Positions 35,112-44,342 of a stretch of 64,000 bases of DNA are shown piece by piece. The stretch is from Cupriavidus sp. 2SB (lineage in GTDB: Bacteria > Pseudomonadota > Gammaproteobacteria > Burkholderiales > Burkholderiaceae), in the NCBI RefSeq assembly GCF_005503625.1, contig NZ_SCMX01000021.1, positions 29,052 through 93,051 of the forward strand. Direction: 5' to 3'. Both the position numbers and the translations under genes were made by a program. The notes below the pieces were generated by a model that had not been told where the DNA came from, made no database searches, and was given only the letters and a program-made list of their open reading frames with translations. Numbering within the stretch: position 1 is the first letter of the stretch; each line of letters begins with the position of its first letter.

Positions 35112-35549
35112 ATGGCAGCCATTCAGCGCCGCGGCGGTTCGCGCCGCCGGGCCAGCGCAGAGATCAACGTCGTGCCGTACATCGACGTGATGCTCGTGCT
35201 GCTGGTGATTTTCATGGTGGCCGCTCCAATCGTGAGCCCGGCCGTGGTGGACCTGCCGTCCGTGGCCAACGCCACCCCGCAGCAGCAGACGCCGCCCATC
35301 GTGGTGACCGTGCATGAGGACGGCGCCCTGACGGCGCGAGGCAAGGACGCATCGGGTGGCTCGTTCGAGCGCAAGCTCGACAAGCGCGGCCTGATCGATT
35401 TCGTACACCAGCGCCAGAACGAGAATCCGGACCAGCCGGTGGTGATCGCCGCCGACCGCGCCGTCAAGTACGAAGCCGTGCTCGACGTGATGTCCGTACT
35501 GAAGGCCGATGGCGTGAAGCGCGTCGGCCTGATGGTGAAGTCCAAGTAA
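35112..35549 (+). CDS. tolR: Tol-Pal system protein TolR
   Basis: TolR is an ExbD-type protein with one N-terminal membrane helix and a periplasmic domain. It is 145 residues. The helix NVVPYIDVMLVLLVIFMVAAP carries the proton-pathway Asp at D25. It lies 20 bases after tolQ with GAGGAG before the start. Confidence 0.97.
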   Translation: MAAIQRRGGSRRRASAEINVVPYIDVMLVLLVIFMVAAPIVSPAVVDLPSVANATPQQQTPPIVVTVHEDGALTARGKDASGGSFERKLDKRGLIDFVHQRQNENPDQPVVIAADRAVKYEAVLDVMSVLKADGVKRVGLMVKSK

Positions 35550-35575
35550 GCGTTCCCAGCGTCCAACGTCGCAAA

Positions 35576-36643
35576 GTGGCCACCCTCTCGTCACGTCATC
35601 CTCAGCAAGGCGCCCCGCGCGCCCAGGCCGCCGCCTATCCGTACGAGCCGGTCCGGGAGCGCGGCACCATGCGCTCGTTCCTGGCTGCGCTGTTCATGCA
35701 CCTGCTGCTTGGCATCGTGCTGTATTTCGGCGTCCAGTGGCAAAGCAGCACGCCGGTAGGCGCGGAGGCCGAGCTTTGGGAAGAGATTCCCGATGTCACG
35801 CCCGCGCCGCCGCCGCGCCCCGTGGTGCAACCGGCGCCGGCGCCACCGCAGCCGGCGGTGCGCAGCAAGGTCGAGGAAGCCGCCGATATCGCGCTGGAGC
35901 AGAAAAAGCGCAAGCAGGCGGAGGAAGCCGCCGAACGCGAGGCCGAAGCGCGCCGCGAGCAGGCGCGCCGCGAACAGGAAAAGAAGGACGCGCAGCGCAA
36001 GGAAGACCAGCGCCAGCAACAACTGGAAGCGCAGCGCAAGGAAGACGCCAAGAAGAAGGCTGACAAAGAGAAAGCCGACAAGGACAAGGCTGCCCTGGCA
36101 GCCAAGGAAAAGGCCGAGCAGGATCGCAAGGAAGCCGATGCCAAGGCAAAGGCCGATGCCGACAAGCAGGCCAAGGCCCGCGCCGACGCCGAGAAACAGG
36201 CCAAGGCGAAGGCTGACGCCGAAGCCAAGGCCAAGCGCGAAGCTGCGTCCAACGCGGCGCGCAACAGTGAACTGGCTCGCCTCAAGGCGCTGGCAGGCGG
36301 CGGCACGGCTGGTGCGACCGGCGGTGGCGTGGGCAATGCGGCTGGCTCCGGGGCAGGGTCGGGCGGCAAGGCGTCGCCGGGCTATTCGGACAAGGTACGC
36401 CGCCGTGTAAAGCCGAACATTATCTTTGCCGGTGATACTGACGGGAATCCGGCCGCCGTGGTGGCGGTCCGGCTCGCACCGGACGGCTCGATCCTGTCCA
36501 AGCGCCTGGCCAAGTCGAGCGGCAACTCGGACTGGGACAACGCCGTGCTGCGTGGCGTCGAGCGGTCGGACCCGCTGCCGCGCGACGAGGACGGCAAGGC
36601 GCCCACGTTCGAATTCACGATCACGGTCCGTCCCAAGGACTGA
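35576..36643 (+). CDS. tolA: Tol-Pal system envelope-spanning protein TolA
   Basis: TolA links the TolQR motor to TolB and Pal across the periplasm. A 32-residue cytoplasmic tail precedes the membrane helix (SFLAALFMHLLLGIVLYFGVQW, about 33-54). A long Lys/Glu/Ala helical rod (about 95-240, repeats of KADAEKQAK type) and a Gly-rich hinge follow, then the C-terminal TonB-like domain from SPGYSDKVRRRVKPNIIF to the end. The start is GTG at 35576 with no strong ribosome site; an internal ATG at 35669 sits at the helix edge and would remove the tail, so GTG is preferred. 355 residues. Confidence 0.93.
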   Translation: MATLSSRHPQQGAPRAQAAAYPYEPVRERGTMRSFLAALFMHLLLGIVLYFGVQWQSSTPVGAEAELWEEIPDVTPAPPPRPVVQPAPAPPQPAVRSKVEEAADIALEQKKRKQAEEAAEREAEARREQARREQEKKDAQRKEDQRQQQLEAQRKEDAKKKADKEKADKDKAALAAKEKAEQDRKEADAKAKADADKQAKARADAEKQAKAKADAEAKAKREAASNAARNSELARLKALAGGGTAGATGGGVGNAAGSGAGSGGKASPGYSDKVRRRVKPNIIFAGDTDGNPAAVVAVRLAPDGSILSKRLAKSSGNSDWDNAVLRGVERSDPLPRDEDGKAPTFEFTITVRPKD

Positions 36644-36856
36644 TCGGCGATGCGGCGAGAAAGCCATGATTTGCAACATAATGCAACCAACATCGTGGGG
36701 CTTCGGTCCGATCGCTACCATGAACGGTTGCCTGACGCGGCCGGCAGCGTGCAAGACGCACGTAGACGGGGCATGCGCCAAGCTGCACGCCGTCCGTGCT
36801 GTCGTACTTGCTCTGCCCGCCGTACCGATGAATCCTGAAATCGACTGAGGAGCAGC

Positions 36857-38197
36857 ATGCGAAAGCTTTGGGCCCCTAACTGGCTGTCCCGCCGCCAGAG
36901 TGCCACCCCCACCCGTGACCAGAGCCGGCACGCGCTGATGGCGTGGCTGGCAGCGGCACTGATGTCCGCTGGCGTGGCACACGCGCAACTGAACGTTGAA
37001 ATCACCGGTGTGGGTTCGAACCAGTACCCGGTGGCCACCGCCAACTTCCAGGGCGAAGGACAAGGCCAGCAGAACCTGACGGCCGTCATCCGCAGCGATC
37101 TGCAGAACAGCGGTCGCTTCAAGAATATCGACCCCGCCGGCGCCACCGTGGCCGAATCGGCACAGGTTGATCTCGGCAGCTGGAAGGCCAAGGGCGCCGA
37201 CGCCTTCGTGGCCGGCAGCGTGACTCCCGCGGGCAACGGCCAGTACGAAGTCCGCTTCCGCCTGTACGACACGGTCAAGGGCCAGAGCCTGGGCGGCCTG
37301 GCGTTCACGGTCTCGCAGAGCCAGCTGCGCGTGACCGCGCACAAGATCGCCGACTATATCTACGAGAAGCTGCTCGGCGAGCGCGGCGTGTTTGCCACGC
37401 GGCTGTCGTATGTGTCGAAGGTAGGCGGACGCTATCAACTGCTGATTTCCGACTCCGACGGGCAGAACGCCCAGGTGGCGCTGAGCAGCACCGAGCCAAT
37501 CATCTCGCCGTCGTGGTCGCCGGATGGCCGCCGCGTGGCCTATGTCTCGTTCGAAGCCAGGAAGCCGGTGGTGTACGTGCATGACCTGGCCACGGGCAAG
37601 CGCACGCTGGTGTCGAACCAGAAGGGCAACAACAGCGCGCCGTCGTGGTCGCCTGACGGCCAGCGCCTGGCCGTGGCGCTCTCGCGCGATGGCAACACGC
37701 AGATCTACCTGGTCAACGCGGATGGTTCCGGCCTGCGCCGCATCTCGCGCAGCAGCGCCATCGACACCGAGCCGCAATTCTCGCCCGATGGCCGCAGCAT
37801 CTACTTCACGAGCGATCGTGGCGGTGCGCCGCAGGTCTATCGCATGCCGGCTGGCGGCGAGGAATCCGGCGCCGCGCAACGCGTGACGTTCAAGGGCAAC
37901 TACAACGTCAGTCCGCGGGTTTCGCCGGATGGCAAGTACCTGGCCTACATCTCGCGTTCGGGCGGTTTCCGCCTGCAGCTTCAGGACCTGTCAAATGGTG
38001 ACGTTACTTCGCTCACCGATACGTCGAACGACGAAGCCCCGAGCTTTGCCGCCAACGGCAAGTACATCCTTTACGCCACGCGTGTGGGAGGTCGCTCGGT
38101 GCTGGCGGCTGTCTCGACGGACGGTCGTACGAAACAGGTTCTGTCACTCCAGTCCGGCGAGGTTCGCGAGCCGTCCTGGGGTCCTTTCATGCAGTAA
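36857..38197 (+). CDS. tolB: Tol-Pal system beta-propeller protein TolB
   Basis: TolB is a periplasmic protein that binds Pal and is pulled by TolA. The 446-residue precursor has a long signal region ending AHA/Q near residue 43. The N-terminal domain is followed by a six-bladed propeller with the repeats [42 protein letters not shown] and [19 protein letters not shown] precedes the start. A 213-base gap after tolA holds no gene. Confidence 0.97.
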   Translation: MRKLWAPNWLSRRQSATPTRDQSRHALMAWLAAALMSAGVAHAQLNVEITGVGSNQYPVATANFQGEGQGQQNLTAVIRSDLQNSGRFKNIDPAGATVAESAQVDLGSWKAKGADAFVAGSVTPAGNGQYEVRFRLYDTVKGQSLGGLAFTVSQSQLRVTAHKIADYIYEKLLGERGVFATRLSYVSKVGGRYQLLISDSDGQNAQVALSSTEPIISPSWSPDGRRVAYVSFEARKPVVYVHDLATGKRTLVSNQKGNNSAPSWSPDGQRLAVALSRDGNTQIYLVNADGSGLRRISRSSAIDTEPQFSPDGRSIYFTSDRGGAPQVYRMPAGGEESGAAQRVTFKGNYNVSPRVSPDGKYLAYISRSGGFRLQLQDLSNGDVTSLTDTSNDEAPSFAANGKYILYATRVGGRSVLAAVSTDGRTKQVLSLQSGEVREPSWGPFMQ

Positions 38198-38228
38198 GTA
38201 GATAGAAGAAACGAGGAGTCTCTCAGCC

Positions 38229-38735
38229 ATGACCAAAATGATGACGAAATCGCTCGCCCTTGCCGCCCTGCTCGCCCTGGGTGCCTGCAGCTCGGGTGTG
38301 AAGCTCGACGACGCTTCCAAGGCCGGTACCGGCACGGGTGGCGCACAAACCGATCCGCGCGCCGTGGCGCCGGTGACCGTCGATCCGCTGAACGATCCGA
38401 ACGGCCCGCTGGCCAAGCGCAGCGTGTACTTCGACTTCGACAGCTACACGGTCAAGTCGGACTACCAGAGCCTGCTGCAAGCCCACTCGCAATACCTGGG
38501 TGCCAACAAGAGCCGCAAGATCCTGATCCAGGGCAACACCGACGAACGCGGTACGAGCGAGTACAACCTGGCCCTGGGCCAGAAGCGTGCAGAAGCCGTG
38601 CGTCGTTCGCTGTCGTCGCTGGGCGTGCCCGAGTCGCAGATGGAAGCCGTGAGCCTGGGCAAGGAAAAGCCGAAGGCTACGGGTCACGATGAAGCCGCGT
38701 GGGCCGAAAACCGCCGCGCCGACATCGTCTATTGA
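38229..38735 (+). CDS. pal: Peptidoglycan-associated lipoprotein Pal
   Basis: Pal anchors the outer membrane to peptidoglycan. The lipobox LALGAC puts the acylated cysteine at C20. A Thr/Gly-rich linker leads to an OmpA-like domain (about 55-168) with YFDFDSYTVKSDYQ and the diaminopimelate-binding NTDERGTSEYNLALGQKRAEAV motif. 168 residues. It has GAGGAG before the start and lies 31 bases after tolB. Confidence 0.97.
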   Translation: MTKMMTKSLALAALLALGACSSGVKLDDASKAGTGTGGAQTDPRAVAPVTVDPLNDPNGPLAKRSVYFDFDSYTVKSDYQSLLQAHSQYLGANKSRKILIQGNTDERGTSEYNLALGQKRAEAVRRSLSSLGVPESQMEAVSLGKEKPKATGHDEAAWAENRRADIVY

Positions 38736-38764
38736 TCGACTGACTGATCCACGGAATAGCCTTC

Positions 38765-39520
38765 ATGAATGCTCGTGTTTCCACACTGCTGTGGCTGGCT
38801 GCCTTCTCGGGCGGCTTGCTGGCAGCCAGTTCCGCGCACGCCGGCGTATTTGACGACGACGAGGCGCGCAAGGCCGTGATCCAGTTGCGGGACCAGTTCA
38901 ACGGTTTCCAGGCAACCGCATCGCAGCGTATTGACCAGAACAGCCGCCAGCTGCTCGACATGCAGAACCAGATGGAAGGTCTGCGTCAGGAGGTAGCCCG
39001 GTTGCGCGGTCAGAACGAGGTGTTGCAGAACACGGTGGAAACGCTGCAGAAAACGCAGAAGGACTACTACACCGACCTTGATGGGCGCCTGAAGAAATTC
39101 GAGCCCCAGCAGGTGACCGTGGACGGCAAGGAAGGTCTTGCACAACCCACCGAAAAGCCTGAGTACGATGCCGCGCTCAAGCAGTTCCAGTCGGGCGATT
39201 TCAAGGGTGCGGGCAATGCCTTCTCGGCATTTGCCAAGAAGTATCCGCAAAGCCCATATTTGCCGCTGGCCCAGTTCTGGCTCGGCAATTCGCTCTACGC
39301 GCAGCGCGACTACAAGGGCTCGACGTTTGTCCTGCAGAACATGGTGCAACAGTTCCCGACGCACGCGAAGGTACCTGACGCCATGATCGCCATCGCCAAC
39401 AACCAGCTAGAATCCGGCCAGAAACCGGCTGCGAAGAAGACGCTGGAAACGGTGGTGTCGAAGTATCCGGGCACCGAAGGCGCCCAGGCCGCCAGCAACC
39501 GGCTGAAGACGCTGAAGTAA
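38765..39520 (+). CDS. cpoB: Cell division coordinator CpoB (YbgF)
   Basis: CpoB is a periplasmic TolA-binding protein that coordinates peptidoglycan synthesis with outer-membrane constriction. The 251-residue protein has a signal peptide cut after AHA-26, a coiled-coil trimerisation segment (about 35-100; [18 protein letters not shown]...) and TPR repeats from about 130 ([21 protein letters not shown]...). Last gene of the tol-pal operon, followed by a terminator. Confidence 0.96.
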   Translation: MNARVSTLLWLAAFSGGLLAASSAHAGVFDDDEARKAVIQLRDQFNGFQATASQRIDQNSRQLLDMQNQMEGLRQEVARLRGQNEVLQNTVETLQKTQKDYYTDLDGRLKKFEPQQVTVDGKEGLAQPTEKPEYDAALKQFQSGDFKGAGNAFSAFAKKYPQSPYLPLAQFWLGNSLYAQRDYKGSTFVLQNMVQQFPTHAKVPDAMIAIANNQLESGQKPAAKKTLETVVSKYPGTEGAQAASNRLKTLK

Positions 39521-39540
39521 CCGGACGCAGTCTGCAAGGA

Positions 39541-39575
39541 AAAAGCCCGCGATGTTTGCGGGTTTTTTCTTTTGG
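39541..39575 (+). terminator. Terminator of the tol-pal operon
   Basis: AAAAAGCCCGC, a seven-base loop, then GCGGGTTTTTTCTTTT: a stable stem with a long T-run right after the cpoB stop. Confidence 0.9.
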
Positions 39576-39596
39576 GGTGTCTCGTTGTTGCGCCTT

Positions 39597-39733
39597 GTTT
39601 TCTCCCCTCTCCCGCGCGGCGGGAGAGGGGCAGGGGGAGAGGGTAACGAGGTTCAAAACGCGATAAGTCGTAGGTTGAACCGCCGACCCTCTCCCCCGAC
39701 CCCTCTCCCGCCGCGCGGGAAAGGGGAGCAAAC
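39597..39733. repeat. Composite palindromic repeat, copy 1
   Basis: Two GC-rich hairpins (CCCCTCTCCCGC-gcg-GCGGGAGAGGGG and a second of the same kind) flank a core of about 45 bases, with GGGGGAGAGGGT and ACCCTCTCCCCC as an inner inverted repeat. It is related to the elements at 46572, 55735, 60466 and 63331, but its core differs from theirs. Located between cpoB and queC. Confidence 0.8.
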
Positions 39734-39821
39734 AGGCGGGTGGGAAAGCGCTGTCGCGCTAAAATACGCGCTTCGCCCTCGGGGCGTGACTACAGCGCGC
39801 TTGTTCTGCGCGCACCTCACC

Positions 39822-40505
39822 ATGACCAAACGAGCAATCGTCCTGCTTTCTGGCGGCCTGGACTCCGCCACCGTACTTGCCATGGCCAACGCGGCCGGGT
39901 TTGAAACCTATGCGCTGTCTATGCGCTACGGCCAGCGCCACTCCTCGGAACTCGACGCGGCGAAGAAAGTAGCCACAGCGCTCGGCGCCAGGCGCCACGA
40001 GATCATCGACCTGGACCTGCGCCGCTTTGGCGGTTCCGCGCTGACCGACGATACGATCGACGTCCCGACCGATGGTGCCGTGGGCGGCATTCCGATTACC
40101 TACGTGCCGGCGCGCAACACGATCATGCTATCGCTGGCGCTCGGCTGGGCCGAGGCCATCGGTGGACGCGACCTGTTCTTCGGGGCCAATGCCGTGGACT
40201 ACTCCGGCTATCCCGATTGCCGGCCCGAGTATGTCTCGGCCTACGAGGCGCTGGCCAACCTGGCCACCAAGGCGGGCGTTGAAGGCGAACGCTTCCACGT
40301 CCATGCGCCGATCATCGACATGACCAAGGCCGAGATCATCCGTGCAGGCGTGAAGCTCGGCGTGGACTATGGCCTGACCGTGTCGTGCTACAAGGCCGAT
40401 GACGATGGCCGCGCCTGCGGTGTCTGCGATTCGTGCCGCATTCGCCGTTCCGGTTTCGAGCAGGCCGGTGTTGCCGATCCCACGCGTTACCAGGCGGTTG
40501 CCTGA
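39822..40505 (+). CDS. queC: 7-cyano-7-deazaguanine synthase
   Basis: QueC converts 7-carboxy-7-deazaguanine to preQ0 using ATP and ammonia, on the route to queuosine in tRNA. It is 227 residues from the ATG at 39822. The PP-loop SGGLDS is at 10-15, and the zinc cysteines are C189, C199, C202 and C205 (CxxxxxxxxxCxxCxxC). Upstream in-frame codons run through the palindromic repeat and are not coding. A TAAAAT box near 39760 may be its -10. Confidence 0.97.
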   Translation: MTKRAIVLLSGGLDSATVLAMANAAGFETYALSMRYGQRHSSELDAAKKVATALGARRHEIIDLDLRRFGGSALTDDTIDVPTDGAVGGIPITYVPARNTIMLSLALGWAEAIGGRDLFFGANAVDYSGYPDCRPEYVSAYEALANLATKAGVEGERFHVHAPIIDMTKAEIIRAGVKLGVDYGLTVSCYKADDDGRACGVCDSCRIRRSGFEQAGVADPTRYQAVA

Positions 40506-40557
40506 GCGGCCGCCGTCCCTAATAAAAACAGCAGTTCCACGAGCCAAACCCTGAGAC

Positions 40558-41673
40558 ATGCCTGACATCGATATTCCCGCGCTGACGCACACCGTGCTGC
40601 TGTCTACCTTCGTCCTCACCTTCCTGTTCGGCGCGGTCCTGCAGCGCACGCATTTCTGCACGATGGGCGCCATCTCGGACATCGTGAATATCGGGGATTG
40701 GAGCCGCATGCGCATGTGGGTGCTGGCCATCGGCGTGGCGATGATCGGCACCGGCGTGCTGGCATGGGCGGGGTTGATCGATCCGACGAAGACGATCTAC
40801 ACATCGGCGAAGCTCGGGTGGCTGTCCGCGGCAGTGGGCGGCCTGATGTTCGGCTTCGGCATGGTGCTGGCGTCCGGCTGCGGCAGCAAGACGCTGGTGC
40901 GGATTGGCGCCGGCAACCTGAAGTCGCTGGTGGTATTCGTGTTCCTCGGACTGTCGGCTTATATGACGTTGCGCGGTCTGTTCGGCGTGGTGCGTGTGAA
41001 TACTGTCGATGCCGTTTCCATCGCCCTGCCGTCCACGCAGGACCTGCCGTCGCTGGTGTCGCAGGCAACTGGCATGGCACGAGGCACGCTGCAACTGGCG
41101 CTCGGCACCATCATTGGCGCGGTGCTTGTGATCTGGGCACTGATCGGTAATGGTTTCCGCACGTTCGACAACCTGCTGGGCGGTGTCGCAGTGGGCCTGA
41201 TCATCGTGGGCATGTGGTACGTGTCCGGCCATCTTGGCTATGTGTCCGAAGACCCGAATACACTCGAAGAACTGTTCGTGGCGACGAACAGCGGCCGCAT
41301 GGAAAGCCTGAGCTTTGTCGCGCCGTATGCCTACACGCTCGACTGGCTGATGATGTTCAGCGACAAGAGCAAGGTGCTGACGATCGGCATCGTCAGCGTG
41401 ATTGGCGTGATCGCAGGTGCGTGGGCCTATTCGCTCGTGTCGCGCACGTTTCGCTGGGAAGGTTTCGGCAATGCCGAGGACGTGGCCAATCACATGGTCG
41501 GCGGCATGCTGATGGGCGCGGGCGGCGTCACGGCGCTGGGTTGCACGATCGGGCAGGGACTCTCGGGTGTATCGACGCTGGCCGTCAGTTCGTTCATCGT
41601 GTTCGCAATGATCGTCGTCGGCGCGGTCCTGGCGTTCAAGTACCAGATGTGGCGCCTTGAGCGTATGGTTTGA
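40558..41673 (+). CDS. YeeE/YedE family sulfur-compound transporter (TsuA-like)
   Basis: A 371-residue inner-membrane protein with about nine or more helices, of the family that takes up thiosulfate. Three conserved cysteines that line the path in the structurally known homologue are present: C34 in RTHFCTMGA, C108 in LASGCGSKTL and C329 in ALGCTIGQGLSG. It is twice the size of the half-length YeeE/YedE pairs, so it is the single-chain form. No partner thiosulfate gene is next to it. Substrate is inferred from the motifs; it could also carry another sulfur or selenium species. Confidence 0.87.
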   Translation: MPDIDIPALTHTVLLSTFVLTFLFGAVLQRTHFCTMGAISDIVNIGDWSRMRMWVLAIGVAMIGTGVLAWAGLIDPTKTIYTSAKLGWLSAAVGGLMFGFGMVLASGCGSKTLVRIGAGNLKSLVVFVFLGLSAYMTLRGLFGVVRVNTVDAVSIALPSTQDLPSLVSQATGMARGTLQLALGTIIGAVLVIWALIGNGFRTFDNLLGGVAVGLIIVGMWYVSGHLGYVSEDPNTLEELFVATNSGRMESLSFVAPYAYTLDWLMMFSDKSKVLTIGIVSVIGVIAGAWAYSLVSRTFRWEGFGNAEDVANHMVGGMLMGAGGVTALGCTIGQGLSGVSTLAVSSFIVFAMIVVGAVLAFKYQMWRLERMV

Positions 41674-41696
41674 GCGTGCGCAGGGCGCCCTTCGGC

Positions 41697-41725
41697 TTGA
41701 CACGCCATGGGGTGCTCCCTATAAT
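41697..41725 (+). promoter_or_regulatory. Consensus promoter of tRNA-Lys
   Basis: TTGACA (41697-41702), 17 bases, TATAAT (41720-41725): a perfect sigma-70 promoter ending 18 bases before the tRNA. Confidence 0.92.
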
Positions 41726-41743
41726 CGCGGATTCAGTTTTTCC

Positions 41744-41819
41744 GGGTCGTTAGCTCAGTCGGTAGAGCAGCGGACTTTTAATCCGTTGGTCGCGTGTTCG
41801 AGTCACGCACGACCCACCA
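41744..41819 (+). tRNA. tRNA-Lys (anticodon UUU)
   Basis: A 76-base cloverleaf including an encoded CCA: acceptor GGGTCGT pairs with ACGACCC; D-arm GCTCAGTCGGTAGAGC; anticodon stem CGGAC/GTCCG-type arm with loop CTTTTAA giving UUU; T-arm GTTCGAGTC. It decodes AAA and AAG. Confidence 0.97.
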
Positions 41820-41825
41820 GCATTA

Positions 41826-41862
41826 CGAAGGGCCTGTGGCGCAAGTCACAGGCCCTTTTTGC
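41826..41862 (+). terminator. Terminator of the tRNA-Lys transcript
   Basis: AAGGGCCTGTG, a short loop, CACAGGCCCTTTTTGCG: a long stem followed by T's directly after the tRNA. Confidence 0.92.
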
Positions 41863-41881
41863 GTTTGGGTGTTTGGATGAA

Positions 41882-42406
41882 TCAGACTGGCGGCGTTCGC
41901 ACGAGCGGATCGCGGAAGCCCGTGTCCAGCGGCACCGATACTTCGGGCGTTACGTCAGCGGGCCGCACCGCTCGCCGAGTTGCCGGGCGCTTCGACTCGT
42001 TCCACGTCTTGTAGGCAAAGTATCCCGCGCCGGCCAGCGCGCCGATCTTCGACAGCTTCCAGGTCACGCGACCTACCGGCGTCCGGCGCAGCAGCGGAAG
42101 GGCCAGGGTGATGGCCGTGCTGAGCATCGGATAATTGCGCGTGATGCCGAGCATCTTGAGCCAGCCCGACGAGCGCGTCAGGCTGGTCACACGGGGCAGC
42201 CACGCGCTGAAATTAGTCATGCGGCGCGCGCCGCCTTTGACTTGCTGCAGAGCCTGGTGGGCGTCGTAGCGCTCGAGCGCGGCGCGTGTGATCAGCAATT
42301 CCTTGCGTACAGCCAGCGGCAGCCTGACTTCCCGCGTGAAGCGGACGGGGCGGGGATGGTCGCGGCGCGGGTGGCTATCGAGGGATTCGTCTTCGGGCGT
42401 GGTCAT
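41882..42406 (-). CDS. Conserved hypothetical protein (DUF3318-like) of the DUF883-holin-like cluster
   Basis: A 174-residue protein of unknown function. The N-terminal half is basic and helical (VRKELLITRAALERYDAHQALQQ); one weak hydrophobic region (about 92-130, TAITLALPLL...LSKIGALAGAGYFAY) suggests membrane association. It overlaps the upstream holin-like gene as ATGA, so the two are translated together. In enteric bacteria a similar trio (YqjD-YqjE-YqjK) associates with the membrane and ribosomes; by position this would be the third member. Confidence 0.7.
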   Translation of the reverse strand: MTTPEDESLDSHPRRDHPRPVRFTREVRLPLAVRKELLITRAALERYDAHQALQQVKGGARRMTNFSAWLPRVTSLTRSSGWLKMLGITRNYPMLSTAITLALPLLRRTPVGRVTWKLSKIGALAGAGYFAYKTWNESKRPATRRAVRPADVTPEVSVPLDTGFRDPLVRTPPV

Positions 42407-42780
42407 TGGCGCAGCATCTCCCGGTCTTTATCGAGTTCAGCCAGTGTGGATTCGAACAGCGGAGGCGCGTTGCGAACCTTGTGGCGGGCGATCAAAAGGC
42501 AGGCGGCCGTGCAGATCAGGTAGAACACCACGATGGCGCCAATGGCCTGCCAGCGGTAGGTTTCCCAGAACAGGATGGCGATCAGCAGCGTGAAGGTCAT
42601 CAGCGCCATGCCGAAGAAGACCAGGCCAAAACAGGCCAGCAACGCCACCTTCATCAGCCGGGTGCGCTCTTCGGCCAGCTCGACGCTGGCGAGTTCGAGG
42701 CGCGTCTGCAGCATCGACACGACCGAACCGGTCAGGTTGCGCAGGGAGTCCAGGAACTTGGGGGAAGGGGATTCGCTCAT
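42403..42780 (-). CDS. Phage-holin-family (YqjE-like, DUF1469) membrane protein
   Basis: A 125-residue inner-membrane protein with two helices (about 45-70, ALLACFGLVFFGMALMTFTLLIA, and about 77-100, AIGAIVVFYLICTAACLLIA) after an amphipathic N-terminus. The family name is by similarity only; these are not phage lysis proteins. The start at 42780 is the ATG of MSESPSPKFLDSL. It lies between the DUF883 gene and the DUF3318-like gene, all on the minus strand. Confidence 0.82.
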   Translation of the reverse strand: MSESPSPKFLDSLRNLTGSVVSMLQTRLELASVELAEERTRLMKVALLACFGLVFFGMALMTFTLLIAILFWETYRWQAIGAIVVFYLICTAACLLIARHKVRNAPPLFESTLAELDKDREMLRQ

Positions 42781-42946
42781 GCGGCTCCGGCGGAAAAGCG
42801 ATGCGCCGGCAGGGCGGCATCTGCGTGGAAGAACCAGCGGCGGCCGATGGGGCCGCTCATCCAGTCCATATACAAATTGCATGCCACCGGCACAGATGCG
42901 CAGCCGGTGGCCGGTACGACAGTACGGGGCGTACTGCGGACGATGC

Positions 42947-43222
42947 TTACTTGCGGTTCAGCAGCAGGCCGATCAGCAGGCCCACGCCCGCTGCCACGCC
43001 CACGGCGCGCCACGGGTGGTCATGCACATAGTCATCGGTGGCACGGGCGGCTGCCTTGCTCTTGGTCACGACTGCGTCTTGCAGGTCCTGGGCCTTTTCC
43101 TTGGCTTGCTTCAGCAGGCCCATGCCACGCTCGCGCAGTTCGGCAGCTTTCTCGCCGGTGGTCGAGGCCGCTTGCTTAAGCAGTTCTTCGGCGTCGGACA
43201 GAACGGTCTTGACATCGCTCAT
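42947..43222 (-). CDS. DUF883 (ElaB/YqjD/YgaM) family membrane-anchored protein
   Basis: A 91-residue protein: a charged helix (SDAEELLKQAASTTGEKAAELRERGMGLLKQAKEK) followed by a C-terminal membrane anchor AVGVAAGVGLLIGLLLNRK. ElaB/YqjD relatives are tail-anchored, stationary-phase or stress-induced, and bind ribosomes. AGGAG precedes the ATG at 43222. First gene of the three-gene unit; its promoter is seen upstream. Confidence 0.88.
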   Translation of the reverse strand: MSDVKTVLSDAEELLKQAASTTGEKAAELRERGMGLLKQAKEKAQDLQDAVVTKSKAAARATDDYVHDHPWRAVGVAAGVGLLIGLLLNRK

Positions 43223-43309
43223 CAGTTTCTCCTGTTTGCGGGCGGTTGGTTCAAGTGGTGACATTTTGCCTTGCTCGCACTGGCTTGTGGCGTTTCTTGT
43301 CGTCCAAGT

Positions 43310-43339
43310 AGCATATGTGGCGGTCGGCCACGGTTTCAA
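43310..43339 (-). promoter_or_regulatory. Probable promoter of the DUF883 gene
   Basis: On the minus strand TTGAAA (43339-43334), 18 bases, TATGCT (43315-43310). The rest of the 324-base gap 43223-43546 contains no gene; I see no convincing promoter for the peroxiredoxin gene. Confidence 0.5.
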
Positions 43340-43546
43340 GCTCGTCAGTACAAGGCACCCTCGGGGATGTCACGCAACGTGTCATCGGCCGGCGGAGCAG
43401 GAAACTTAGCCCCGCTCCCAAAGTCTTTATGACTTCGAGTGATTTTGTAGTGACTTTATATTCGTTTGGGTTGGATGGCAATCTGGCTAAGCTGGTTCAC
43501 CTGACCCTACATTTATTTACTTTTCTGTTTTCGGAGACTTTCATTC

Positions 43547-44185
43547 ATGGCACTGCGTCTTGGCGATATTGCACCGGACTTCGAGCAAGAATCGAGCGAG
43601 GGCACCATTCGCTTCCATGACTGGCTTGGCAATGACTGGGGTGTCCTGTTCTCGCACCCGGCCGACTACACCCCGGTTTGCACCACCGAACTGGGCCTGA
43701 CCGCCAAGCTGAAGGGCGAATTCGAGAAGCGCGGTGTCAAGGCGATTGCCCTGTCCGTGGATAGCGTCGCGTCGCACAAGGGCTGGATCGGTGACATCAA
43801 CGAGACCCAGTCGACCTCGGTCAATTTCCCGATCCTGGCCGACAGCGACCGCAAGGTCTCCGAGCTGTACGACATGATTCATCCGAACGCGAATGAGACG
43901 CTGACCGTGCGCTCGCTGTTCGTGATCGATCCCAAGAAGAAGGTCCGGCTGATCATTACCTATCCTGCAAGCACCGGTAGAAATTTCAACGAAATCTTGC
44001 GCGTCATCGATTCGCTGCAACTGACCGACAACCACAGCGTGGCCACGCCGGGCAACTGGCAGGACGGCGACGATGTGGTAATCGTGCCGTCGCTGAAGGA
44101 CGAAGAGGTGATCCGCCAGAAATTTCCGAAGGGCTACAAGGCGGTGCGTCCGTATCTGCGCCTGACGCCCCAGCCGAACAAGTAA
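43547..44185 (+). CDS. 1-Cys peroxiredoxin (Prx6 type)
   Basis: This 212-residue thiol peroxidase reduces peroxides in the cytosol. The peroxidatic Cys is C45 in HPADYTPVCTTELG; there is no resolving Cys in a C-terminal VCP motif, which marks the 1-Cys/Prx6 class, and the long C-terminal domain (WQDGDDVVIVPSLKDEE...KGYKAVRPYLRLTPQP) is also typical. The gene stands alone with its own terminator. Partner reductant cannot be read from the sequence. Confidence 0.95.
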   Translation: MALRLGDIAPDFEQESSEGTIRFHDWLGNDWGVLFSHPADYTPVCTTELGLTAKLKGEFEKRGVKAIALSVDSVASHKGWIGDINETQSTSVNFPILADSDRKVSELYDMIHPNANETLTVRSLFVIDPKKKVRLIITYPASTGRNFNEILRVIDSLQLTDNHSVATPGNWQDGDDVVIVPSLKDEEVIRQKFPKGYKAVRPYLRLTPQPNK

Positions 44186-44216
44186 AGAAAAACCGGGTCC
44201 TAGGTATTCACCCGGC
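44185..44216 (-). terminator. Terminator of gcdH (minus strand)
   Basis: On the minus strand CCGGGT, an 11-base loop, ACCCGG, then TTTTTCTTT. It lies 127 bases past the gcdH stop and directly abuts the peroxiredoxin stop codon. Confidence 0.75.
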
Positions 44217-44302
44217 CCGGTCCAGTACTGCATGACTTTGTTGTAGAAGCTTTGTCGTAAAACGATGGGCGTGCCCGTCGTCTCCTTGGTAGTGTTGCTT
44301 CC

Positions 44303-44331
44303 GCCCGGCCACGTGCCGGGCTTTTTCTTTT
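44303..44331 (+). terminator. Terminator of the peroxiredoxin gene
   Basis: GCCCGGC-CACGT-GCCGGGC followed by TTTTTCTTTTT. It lies 118 bases past the peroxiredoxin stop and just before the gcdH stop on the other strand. Confidence 0.9.
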
Positions 44332-44342
44332 TGCTGTGGCGA

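Noticed and set aside
39552..39821. N-terminal extension of QueC
   Set aside because: The frame is open but runs through the composite palindromic repeat; QueC proteins start at [12 protein letters not shown].
42403..42780. Prophage remnant because of the phage-holin family name
   Set aside because: No other phage genes are near; the DUF883/holin-like/DUF3318 trio is a common chromosomal unit.
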